Source of the DNA: Chishuiella changwenlii
GTDB lineage: Bacteria > Bacteroidota > Bacteroidia > Flavobacteriales > Weeksellaceae
Direction: 5' to 3'
DNA: 64,000 nucleotides
Assembly (NCBI RefSeq): GCF_900142565.1
Contig: NZ_FRBH01000003.1
Span: forward strand, 186,001-250,000
Part shown: one piece after another, positions 34,657 through 42,175 of the stretch
Position numbering within the stretch: the stretch's first letter is position 1
How the letters are laid out: the number at the start of each line of letters is the position of its first letter
The notes under the pieces: generated by a model
The model's input: only the letters and a program-made list of their open reading frames with translations
Told to the model about the DNA's origin: nothing
Databases searched by the model: none
Made by a program: the position numbers and the translations under genes

Positions 34657-35712
34657 TTAAGGAATTATATTTTTATCTTTAAGATTCTGGAATGTACTCA
34701 GTAAATTACTTAATGTATCTCCATTCATTTCGTGGAAGCCAAATCTTCTCGCCTTGTTTACATCAAGAAAAGCATCTACTTCAACATTAAAAATAAAGTC
34801 ACCAAATCCCCATTGAACCAATGAATCTAAACTGTGCGGATCTAGATTGTATTTCTCTACTATTTCATTCCAAATTTTAGATTTCCCAGGCATATATTCG
34901 GTAAGAGAAAATGTTTGTGGTTCGGCTACTTCAACCCCAAAATAGTCTCCTATTTTTGGCCAAATCTGTGACCAGCGGAAAACATCTCCATTTGTGATGT
35001 TGAATATTCCGTCTTCTGCTTTAGTTTCAAGTGAAGCCCATTCCAGTGATTTAGCCAAAACATCCGCACCTGTTACATTAACTAAGGCATTGTAAGCCTT
35101 ATAAGAACCCGGAAAACGCATTGGAATTCCTTCTTCTTTACAGATGGTTGCATAAACTGCAATAAGATTAGCCAAATTCATAGGTGTATTAACTGTAAAT
35201 CCAATTACTATGTCTGGTCTTAATGCTGTCCATGACCAATTTTTACCTTGAGATTGCTGGCGAAGAAAATCCTCCTGATCATAGTAGAAATTAGGAGTCA
35301 TACTACGAGGATCAGTTTCGTATGCCGGAGTTTTATAAATACCTAAATGTGCACCATATGCTTTACCTCCCTGAATGAATAATACTCTCTTGAGATTAGG
35401 TGCTATTTCCTCCAAAGCAGGGATAAAGATTTTTAGTAAATTTACATTAGCTTCAGCCTGTTGATAAGGATCTTTTCTTTCAGTATAAGCATTGAAAAAG
35501 ATATGGGTTACATTCTTCAGTTGTTCAGAAAAAGAATATATCTGCTCACTATTTTCCAAATCCAATGCAATAAAGTCGGCAGTACTTTCATAGTTTAATG
35601 ACTGGCGTGCTGATGCAATTACATTCCAATCATCAGATTTTGTAAGATGCTCGGTAAGATGTCTTCCGATGATACCATTTGCTCCTACAATTAATGCTGT
35701 ATTATTTTTCAT
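34657..35712 (-). CDS. SDR-family oxidoreductase, PRISE (progesterone 5-beta-reductase/iridoid synthase-like)
   Basis: 351 aa extended SDR. N-terminal ALIVGANGIIGRHL nucleotide-binding motif, FNAYTER, NFYYDQEDFL (catalytic Tyr context) and NITNGDVFRWSQIWP, which is typical of PRISE enzymes. These reduce the C=C bond of enones or related substrates with NADPH. First gene of the redox operon and divergent from the LysR regulator, the likely controller. Confidence 0.85.
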   Translation of the reverse strand: MKNNTALIVGANGIIGRHLTEHLTKSDDWNVIASARQSLNYESTADFIALDLENSEQIYSFSEQLKNVTHIFFNAYTERKDPYQQAEANVNLLKIFIPALEEIAPNLKRVLFIQGGKAYGAHLGIYKTPAYETDPRSMTPNFYYDQEDFLRQQSQGKNWSWTALRPDIVIGFTVNTPMNLANLIAVYATICKEEGIPMRFPGSYKAYNALVNVTGADVLAKSLEWASLETKAEDGIFNITNGDVFRWSQIWPKIGDYFGVEVAEPQTFSLTEYMPGKSKIWNEIVEKYNLDPHSLDSLVQWGFGDFIFNVEVDAFLDVNKARRFGFHEMNGDTLSNLLSTFQNLKDKNIIP

Positions 35713-35787
35713 TTTTTTGATGAATTAATTATGGTACAAATTTCTGTATAATACACTTATAATAATAATATTAAAAATTAGCAATAA

Positions 35788-35810
35788 CTATTAAAATTTT
35801 AATAGATTTG
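35788..35810 (+). promoter_or_regulatory. LysR operator overlapping the lysR -7 box
   Basis: Perfect 18-bp palindrome CTATTAAAATTTTAATAG (35788-35805). It overlaps TAGATTTG (35803-35810, TAnnTTTG), which ends 3 bp before ATG 35814. The lysR transcript would be leaderless and LysR binding would repress it. Confidence 0.6.
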
Positions 35811-35813
35811 TAT

Positions 35814-36707
35814 ATGGTTAATTTTGAATGGTACCGGACTTTTGTAGCAATTTATCAAAAAGGTAATTTAACGAAAGCTGCACAAGAATTATTAATTTCA
35901 CAACCTAACGTGAGTGTTCATCTGGCTGCGCTTGAGCAATATGTGGGAGATAAACTATTTGACAGAATGCCTCGTAAAATGGTGCCTACTGAGTCGGGCA
36001 GACAATTGTACACTCAAGTAATCGGTTCAGTAGAAAATCTGACATCGATAGAGGCTTTATTTACGAAGAAAGCCTTAGTAAAACGTTCTGTTATAAAATT
36101 AGGTGCACCCATTGAGTTTTTTTATTCTGAAATTACCCCCAACCTTAACAAAACTACTTCTCAAATACACGCAACATTTGGTCTTGCTAAAGAACTTACT
36201 CAACAGCTTATTGATGGAGACCTTGATTTTATTATTGCCAGTCAGAAAACAGCAGATCACAAACAGATTGTTTATGAAGAAATCCTGAAGGAAAATTTTA
36301 TCATTATAGCTGATAAAACATTGGATATTAAAGTATTTAACGATTATATTGAGCAAGAGAATTTTATCGAAGCAGAACAATGGCTATTACAGCAGGATTG
36401 GTTTGCATATAGCGCAGATCTTGCTTACATACGAAGATTTTGGCTTAAGAATTTTAATAAAAGACCTGTCCTGATTCCAAAGTACATTGTTCCTAACCTT
36501 ATTACCATTATCAAATCTATGAGTGAAGGTTCGGGTATCAGTGTTGTTTCAGACTTTCTTGCAAAAGATTATATCAAAGAAAAAAAAGTCATTTCGATTT
36601 GGAATGGCAAAGCCAAAGCCGAAAATACAATTTATCTTGCTTACGATAAAAGTAAAATATCCAATCAAAAGATAGAAGAAATGAAAATGTTATTAGATAG
36701 CAACTAA
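35814..36707 (+). CDS. LysR-family transcriptional regulator
   Basis: 297 aa from ATG 35814 (MVNFEWYRTF); the TTG at 35808 lies inside the promoter box. N-terminal winged helix with KGNLTKAAQELLISQPNVSVHLAALEQ, then a periplasmic-binding-protein-like effector domain. Divergent from the redox operon, with a perfect palindrome between them. It probably senses an electrophile or other small molecule and controls that operon. Confidence 0.9.
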   Translation: MVNFEWYRTFVAIYQKGNLTKAAQELLISQPNVSVHLAALEQYVGDKLFDRMPRKMVPTESGRQLYTQVIGSVENLTSIEALFTKKALVKRSVIKLGAPIEFFYSEITPNLNKTTSQIHATFGLAKELTQQLIDGDLDFIIASQKTADHKQIVYEEILKENFIIIADKTLDIKVFNDYIEQENFIEAEQWLLQQDWFAYSADLAYIRRFWLKNFNKRPVLIPKYIVPNLITIIKSMSEGSGISVVSDFLAKDYIKEKKVISIWNGKAKAENTIYLAYDKSKISNQKIEEMKMLLDSN

Positions 36708-36735
36708 GCAAAGTCATAGATTAAAATCTTCTATC

Positions 36736-37401
36736 TTACAGAGTTTTATGTACAATTAGAATGAGCTTTTGAGAAATGAAATACAGCCATCTAATGTCAA
36801 TGATGAATATGAAGAGAGCAAACCAATCAAAACTGTCTTTAGTATTCCAATTATTCGGATTGATTTTATCCAAATAATCGTACTTCAACAATAAAACTGA
36901 ACTTGAAACCCATAGAATAAAACTAATTGAAATAATCCATATTTTCCAATCAGGAATATTAATAATTCTTTTAAAACGAGATTCTGGAATTTCATCTGGT
37001 TTAACGTGATAAAATATTTGTTGTAATATGCTGACTTCTAATAATCTTTCTAATTCTTCTTTTTGTAATTTTTTTTCAGTAGAAGTTAATACATCATCAC
37101 TTTTTTTCTTATTAAATGAAGCTAATGATATATTTAAAAAATTCTTATTGAGGATTTAATTCTTTAAAAGTTCCAATAATAGTACTTTTTCCCGAACCAT
37201 ACCCACCTGTTAGAGCTATATTATTAATACCTTTAGTATCTATTGTCTCATTTAGTTTATCCAAATAAGGTTGTATCTTTTCTATATCTTTCTCATCCTT
37301 TAAAATTTTAGGAGCCAAAGAACTTATTATAGATTCTGTTTTTTGAGAATCAACTTTTTTTTTTTATTGAAGAAGTTTAGAAAAGACAAATTAATATTCA
37401 T
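36736..37401 (-). pseudogene. Decayed YobI-like P-loop NTPase gene
   Basis: Minus strand, starting MNINLSFLNFFNKKKK at ATG 37401. A frameshift in an 11-A tract (37355-37365) leads into a frame reading SLAPKILKDEKDIEKIQPYL, then NNIALTGGYGSGKSTIIGTF (Walker A GGYGSGKST). A second shift near 37160 leads into FLNISLASFNKKKSD..., a polar region and a membrane segment (WKIWIISISFILWVSSSVLL), ending at 36736. The order P-loop, linker, membrane helices matches the N-terminus of YobI-type NTPases, which are normally over 1000 aa. The rest is lost. Confidence 0.7.
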
Positions 37402-37577
37402 ATTAAGATAATTTATGTTTTTTATTAAATTGATTATTGATAAAAACACATTAATACTAAAATACAAATAAAGAAATAACCAAGTATATATTCTTATGGA
37501 AAACCATAATAAAAACAAAAACAGCGATAAACTAAAAGTTTACCGCTGTTTTTGTTATATGTTTTTTCAAATATTTT
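37402..37577. other. Right end of island 2 and mnmE 3' flank
   Basis: Contains the 87-bp right-end repeat and the mnmE terminator hairpin. The ORF reading here is low-complexity and not supported. Confidence 0.5.
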
Positions 37578-37595
37578 CTACTTCCCAATACAAAA
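37509..37595. repeat. Right island end plus mnmE 3' end, copy C
   Basis: 87 bp with three mismatches to 30776-30862. It includes the hairpin CAGCGATAAACT / AGTTTACCGCTG, which serves as the mnmE terminator, and the last codons of mnmE (FCIGK-stop). Confidence 0.85.
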
Positions 37596-38975
37596 CTTTC
37601 CGAAGATGGTACCTAATATATCTTGGTCAACATCTATTTCGCCAGTAATATGACCTAAATAAGTTAACGCCTCACGAATGTCCATTGCTAATAAATCTCC
37701 AGGAAGTCCCATGTCCATACCTTGTTTTATTTTTCCGATTTGTGATAGCGTATTTTGTAAAGCCTCCAAATGACGAGAATTTGTAACAATTGTATCGTCT
37801 TGATTAGTTCCTTTTAACTTTATTTGATGAATTAATTGTTCTTTTAAAGCTTCGATGTTAAACTGATCTTTTGCAGAGATTTCTAAATGAACAACATCTT
37901 TAAATTCTTCTTTAATAGCGGCCGGAATTACAGCTTCTGTGTTCGAAACATCAATCTTATTTGCAACATTGAATAGAATTTTTCCACGACGTTGTAAATC
38001 ATCTAACTGATTCGCAATTTGATTATCTTCTGTGATATTCGAATCATACAAATAAATAATAATTGAAGCATTGTCTATTTTTTCGAATGTCTTCTCAATT
38101 CCAATACGTTCTATCGAATCACCAGCTTCTCTAATTCCTGCTGTATCAATAAAACGAAATCCAATTCCATCTATGTAAATAGTTTCTTCTATTGTATCGC
38201 GTGTTGTTCCTTCTATGTCCGAAACAATAGCACGTTCTTCGTTTAATAATGCATTTAATAAAGTCGATTTACCAGCATTTGGCGCACCAATAATTGCTAC
38301 GGGAACACCATTTTTTATCACATTTCCAAAAGCAAAAGAATCTGCTAAACGTTTTAGGATATTTTGTAACTGATTTAGTAATGCATAAAATTGTGTACGA
38401 TCTGCGAACTCTACATCTTCCTCAGAAAAATCTAATTCCAATTCCATTAGCGCAGCGAAATTAATCATCTGATCTCTTAAATCTTTTATCTGATTAGAGA
38501 ATCCTCCACGCATTTGTTTAATTGCAATTTCGTGGGATGCCTTAGAGTCTGATGCAATAAGATCTGCCACAGCTTCTGCTTGTGTTAAATCCATTTTACC
38601 ATTCCAAAAAGCACGGAAAGTATATTCTCCAGGATTAGCATTTCGAATACCAATTTTATTTAAAAGTTCTAAAACTTTTTGTTGAATATAGATAGAACCA
38701 TGTGTAGAAATCTCTACAACATCTTCTCCTGTATAAGAATGTGGGTTTTTAAAAATAGAAAATAAAGCCTCATCAACAATTGTTTCACCATCCATTATAT
38801 AACCTAAATTGATGGTATGCGAAGCTGCATCAGTCAAAGATTTAGTTGAATTAAATTTTGATTGATAGATTTCTGCAACTTTGGTAATTGCTTCTGGTCC
38901 AGAAATACGAATCACCGCAATTGCACCCATTCCATTAGCCGTAGCTAATGCACAAATTGTATCATTGTTTAGCAT
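37578..38975 (-). CDS. mnmE: tRNA uridine-5-carboxymethylaminomethyl(34) synthesis GTPase MnmE
   Basis: 465 aa, full length. N-terminal tetrahydrofolate-binding domain; G1 motif GAPNAGKSTLLNALL (~229-243), G2 region, DTAGIRE (~277), NKID (~340); C-terminal FCIGK with the conserved Cys needed for function. With MnmG it installs the cmnm5 group on U34 of several tRNAs. Start ATG 38975 follows a -7 box by 4 bp, so the mRNA is probably leaderless. Its 3' end is repeated at two further places to the left, making it the apparent insertion target of two islands. Confidence 0.97.
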   Translation of the reverse strand: MLNNDTICALATANGMGAIAVIRISGPEAITKVAEIYQSKFNSTKSLTDAASHTINLGYIMDGETIVDEALFSIFKNPHSYTGEDVVEISTHGSIYIQQKVLELLNKIGIRNANPGEYTFRAFWNGKMDLTQAEAVADLIASDSKASHEIAIKQMRGGFSNQIKDLRDQMINFAALMELELDFSEEDVEFADRTQFYALLNQLQNILKRLADSFAFGNVIKNGVPVAIIGAPNAGKSTLLNALLNEERAIVSDIEGTTRDTIEETIYIDGIGFRFIDTAGIREAGDSIERIGIEKTFEKIDNASIIIYLYDSNITEDNQIANQLDDLQRRGKILFNVANKIDVSNTEAVIPAAIKEEFKDVVHLEISAKDQFNIEALKEQLIHQIKLKGTNQDDTIVTNSRHLEALQNTLSQIGKIKQGMDMGLPGDLLAMDIREALTYLGHITGEIDVDQDILGTIFGKFCIGK

Positions 38976-38979
38976 AACA

Positions 38980-38987
38980 CAAAATTA
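38980..38987 (-). promoter_or_regulatory. -7 box of mnmE
   Basis: CAAAATTA reads TAATTTTG on the minus strand; it ends 4 bp before the ATG. No convincing -33 element. Confidence 0.55.
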
Positions 38988-39094
38988 GTAGATTTCGTTG
39001 AATTCAGCAGTATTATTTTATTTTTTCACTTTTCGTTAAAGAAGATTTAAGTATTTAGAACTAATTTTATCTTGATTAAATAATTCATAAAACA

Positions 39095-39472
39095 ATGCAA
39101 AAATCGAATCCTGTTATTTATTTTGAAATTCCTGTTAATGACTTAAAAAGGGCAGTGAAATTCTATAAAAACGTATTTAATTTTCAGTTTGAAGAAGAGA
39201 TAATTGATGAATATGAAATGGCATTATTTCCGTTTTATGATAATGAGATGGGAATTTCGGGTGCTTTAGCAAAAGGTGATGTTTACAAACCAACAACCGA
39301 TGGTGTTATTATTTATTTTAGAACTAATGATATTGACGAAGCTTTACGAAATGTAATTTCACAAAAAGGAGAAATTATTTATCCAGTAACAAAGAATGAA
39401 AAATATAAATTCCTAGTTGCAGAATTTTTAGATAGTGAAGGGAATAGGATTGCTTTACAGCAATTTTTGTAA
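39095..39472 (+). CDS. VOC (glyoxalase/bleomycin resistance) family protein
   Basis: 125 aa. Starts with the typical VOC beta-alpha-beta (VIYFEIPVNDLKRAVKFYKNVF) and ends GNRIALQQF. VOC proteins are metal-dependent dioxygenases, glyoxalases or binding proteins. No specific role is readable. Divergent from mnmE. Confidence 0.85.
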   Translation: MQKSNPVIYFEIPVNDLKRAVKFYKNVFNFQFEEEIIDEYEMALFPFYDNEMGISGALAKGDVYKPTTDGVIIYFRTNDIDEALRNVISQKGEIIYPVTKNEKYKFLVAEFLDSEGNRIALQQFL

Positions 39473-39475
39473 TAC

Positions 39476-40048
39476 TATTTTGAGGTTATCTGTCTAAGTT
39501 CTCGATACATTTTTCTGCGAAAAACACTCGAACTGACAGATAAGAAATTGTTTGTTTGAAATTATTCAAAATGTCATTTCGAGTGAAATTCGTTCAGAAT
39601 TTTGTATCGAGAAATTAGATATTTTGAGGTTATCTGTCTAAATTCTCGATACATTTTTCTATGAAAAACACTCGAACTGACAGATAAGAAATTGTTTGTT
39701 TGAAATTATTCAAAATGTCATTTCGAGTGAAATTCGTTCAGAATTTTGTATCGAGAAATTAGATATTTTGAGGTTATCTGTCTAAGTTCTCGATACATTT
39801 TTCTACAAAAAACACTCGAACTGACAGATAGAACTTTGCTTGTTTGAAGTTATTCCGTTTGTCATTCTGAGCTTGTCGAAGAATAATAAAGCATTTTATA
39901 AAATGTTTCGACAGGCTCAACATGACAGAAAATAAAATTATATAGTCAATAATTAATTTAACCAACTTCAATAATATTTTGAGATTATCTGCCTAAGTTC
40001 TCGATACATTTTTCTACGAAAAACACTCGAACTGACAGATAAGAATTT
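39476..40048. repeat. 144-bp tandem intergenic repeats (two full, two partial copies)
   Basis: Units begin TATTTTGAGGTTATCTGTC at 39476, 39620 and 39764, an exact 144-bp period. A diverged half copy begins at 39975. Each unit contains a dyad (TTATCTGTC...TCGA / TCGAACTGACAGATAA) and a second one (CATTTCGAGTGAAATTCG / ...GTATCGAGAAAT). Copy 3 is cut short at ~39830 by the other repeat type. Confidence 0.85.
39860..39928. repeat. Palindromic intergenic repeat (GTCATTCTGAGC-type)
   Basis: TGTCATTCTGAGCTTGTCGAA (39860-39880, shown as two parts: TGTCATTCTGAGC and TTGTCGAA) pairs with TTCGACAGGCTCAACATGACA (39907-39927) around an AT-rich loop. This extragenic palindrome is scattered through many Bacteroidota genomes. 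Confidence 0.75.
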
Positions 40049-40074
40049 GTTTTATTTAACCACTAACCACTAAT

Positions 40075-40809
40075 CTAGTTCGCTCCGTAACTAGCTTTTA
40101 CTGTAATTTGTGCTGTTTTTTGACGAGAAGTTGTGTTGAAAGCTCCTCCGTAAGAATATTCTTCATTGTCATTTTTACCAGTAATCTGAAAAATTCCTAA
40201 ATCGGCTTTTTTAAGGCTTCCTAATTTTCCACCAGATTTTGTTGCAATGTTTTCTGCTCGTTGTTTGGCATTTTCAGAAGCTTGAGCAATTAATTCTAAT
40301 TTTAAATCTTCTAATTTCGAATAATAAAAATTCGGATTAGATGAATTAAGCTCAATTCCTTGACTAATTAAATTTGAAATTTCTCGAGAAGCTTTTTCTA
40401 TTTTATCTAAATCTGTAGATTCTATTGTTACATCTTGCGAAAGAATATACCCGTTGAATTGAGAAGTAGAATTTCCATTTGCATCTGTTCCATAACGGAT
40501 ATCTTTAGAAATATTGACAGCTTTAAAAACAATTTCATTGGATTTAATTCCTTGTGATAAAAGGAAATTTTTCACCATTTCTTGATCATTTTTTAATTGA
40601 TCCGATGCAACTTTTAAATCAAAATCATTACGACTATATGTTGCTCTCCATTTTACTAAATCTGCATTAAAATCTTTTAAAGCATTTCCCGTAACATTAA
40701 TAGATTCGCTGGTTCTAAATTTGTATTTATAAGCATTGCCTAAAATACATGCTGCAATAATTAACCCTATAGCCAAAATACCTGCAACAATTGCTGAAAA
40801 TTTATTCAT
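40075..40809 (-). CDS. SIMPL-domain (DUF541) protein
   Basis: 244 aa. One N-terminal membrane anchor (~5-25), then the SIMPL domain in the periplasm (SINVTGNALKDFNADLVKW, ...RAENIATKSGGKLGSL..., ending QKTAQITVKASYG). Family members such as E. coli YggE (Omp26-like) affect oxidative stress tolerance or are surface antigens; the reaction is unknown. Single gene. Confidence 0.87.
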   Translation of the reverse strand: MNKFSAIVAGILAIGLIIAACILGNAYKYKFRTSESINVTGNALKDFNADLVKWRATYSRNDFDLKVASDQLKNDQEMVKNFLLSQGIKSNEIVFKAVNISKDIRYGTDANGNSTSQFNGYILSQDVTIESTDLDKIEKASREISNLISQGIELNSSNPNFYYSKLEDLKLELIAQASENAKQRAENIATKSGGKLGSLKKADLGIFQITGKNDNEEYSYGGAFNTTSRQKTAQITVKASYGAN

Positions 40810-40944
40810 AATTTAATTCGTTTGGTTTATTGTATGTGCTTTTTTGAAATGATTTTTTCCTTCTAAAAATTCTTTATTAGAATAGGATAGAAGAGTTTTA
40901 ATTAAAAAACACAACATGTTCATTTAGAATAAATCTACGAAAAA

Positions 40945-41577
40945 TTATGCCAATAAAATAGGATAATCAGGGTTGATGATAAAAATGATTAAATCGCCTT
41001 CGGAAAATTCAATTTCGATACTATCGTCATCCGCTTTATTTCTTGTTCCGATACGAGAAAGTAAATTTAAATCTTCCTTATAAAGAGGATATTTTAAACC
41101 TTTTGTTACAATATTCTTACACTCGGGAAAGGGAAGGAGAGATATTGTTTGATCGTAATATCCAGTTAATGTAGTTTTTTTATCTGCAAAAAAGTAAGTG
41201 CTGTAATTATCGTAGAATGTAATTTTTATTTGATTCTTAAAACGAAATGCAGCATTTAAATTACCTATAAAATGATCTTGTTGTTGTCCGCTTGCTCCAA
41301 AAACATCTACAGCATCAAAACCTTTTGAGATGATAATGGCTAAAGTTTTAGCAAAGTCTGTATCATTTTGATCAGGAGTTTGAATAATTTCTATTGTCTC
41401 TGGAAAATCATTTGGATTAACAGAATCAAAATCACCAGCAATTACATCTGGCTGTATATTTAATTTTTCTAAATAGTGAAATGCCCCATCTGTACAGAAA
41501 ACTTTTCCATAATTCTCTACAATAGGAATAATTGTTGGCACTTCACCATTCAGAAATAAGAGTGCTTTTTTACTCAC
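40945..41577 (-). CDS. thiN: Thiamine pyrophosphokinase
   Basis: 210 aa. Motifs of the catalytic domain: CTDGAFHYLEKLNIQPDVIAGDFDS (as CTDGAF at ~29 and DVIAGDFDS at ~46-54), DQNDTDFAKTL (~67-77) and GASGQQQDHFIGNL (~95-108). It transfers pyrophosphate from ATP to thiamine to make thiamine diphosphate. It overlaps the upstream adenosyltransferase gene by 8 bp, so the two cofactor genes are co-translated. Confidence 0.9.
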   Translation of the reverse strand: MSKKALLFLNGEVPTIIPIVENYGKVFCTDGAFHYLEKLNIQPDVIAGDFDSVNPNDFPETIEIIQTPDQNDTDFAKTLAIIISKGFDAVDVFGASGQQQDHFIGNLNAAFRFKNQIKITFYDNYSTYFFADKKTTLTGYYDQTISLLPFPECKNIVTKGLKYPLYKEDLNLLSRIGTRNKADDDSIEIEFSEGDLIIFIINPDYPILLA

Positions 41578-42136
41578 CTGGAATCCATTTTAATTCTTCG
41601 TGCTTATTGTCTAAAGCAATTTTTCTACCTAAAACAAATAAATAATCAGATAAACGATTAAGGTATTTTTGTAATTCAGGACGAATTTCTTCAACTTCAG
41701 CTAATCCAACTGTAAAACGTTCTGCACGGCGACAAATACAACGCGCTACGTGTGCGTGAGAAGCTGCTAAATCTCCACCAGGTAAAATAAAATGAGTTAA
41801 TTGTTCTAATTGACTTTCTAAATCATCAATCCAATCTTCTAATTGTGTAATATCTTCTTCGGAAACTGTTTTTGGAATACGAGGTTTACCGTTTGCTAAA
41901 TATAATTTATTGACAGGAGTTGCCAATTCAGCTCCTAGATTAAATAAATCTTTCTGAATGATAATTATTTCTTCTTCTAAAGCAGGATTAATCTCATAAG
42001 AACGAATTAAACCTAAATAAGAGTTCAATTCATCAACAGTACCATAAGACTCTATTTTTAAACTATTTTTAGAAACTCTTGTTCCTCCATAAAGTCCAGT
42101 TGTTCCTTTGTCACCTGTTTTTGTATATACTTTCAT
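41570..42136 (-). CDS. Cob(I)yrinic acid a,c-diamide adenosyltransferase (PduO type)
   Basis: 188 aa. N-terminal KVYTKTGDKGTTGLYGG phosphate-binding motif, DELNSYLGL, and SHAHVARCICRRAERFTVGL near residue ~125 are all characteristic of PduO-type ATP:cobalamin adenosyltransferase. It makes adenosylcobalamin for B12-dependent enzymes. Coupled to the thiamine pyrophosphokinase gene. Confidence 0.93.
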   Translation of the reverse strand: MKVYTKTGDKGTTGLYGGTRVSKNSLKIESYGTVDELNSYLGLIRSYEINPALEEEIIIIQKDLFNLGAELATPVNKLYLANGKPRIPKTVSEEDITQLEDWIDDLESQLEQLTHFILPGGDLAASHAHVARCICRRAERFTVGLAEVEEIRPELQKYLNRLSDYLFVLGRKIALDNKHEELKWIPGE

Positions 42137-42175
42137 TGTGTATGCGTTATTATAAAGGTCTAAGATAAGAAAATC

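Larger units (their letters stand above)
30863..37578. mobile_element. Putative island 2 at the mnmE 3' end (redox cargo, decayed NTPase)
   Basis: Bounded by att-like copies B and C, next to mnmE. Contains a five-gene redox operon, its LysR regulator and a broken YobI-like NTPase gene. The operon is visibly richer in G+C than the flanks. No recombinase found. Confidence 0.5.
39473..40074. other. Repeat-filled intergenic region
   Basis: 602 bp with no gene, almost entirely the 144-bp repeats and one palindromic repeat listed separately. A 65-codon open frame across it only reads the repeats. Confidence 0.8.

Noticed and set aside
37327-37518. 63-codon frame at the right end of island 2
   Set aside because: Its last part is the N-terminus of the decayed NTPase before the A-tract frameshift; the rest is low-complexity leader DNA.
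39774-39971. 65-codon frame in the repeat region
   Set aside because: Translates the intergenic repeats; no credible start or protein features.
39476-40048. CRISPR array
   Set aside because: Units are 144 bp, contiguous and nearly identical with no spacers, and no cas genes are present.
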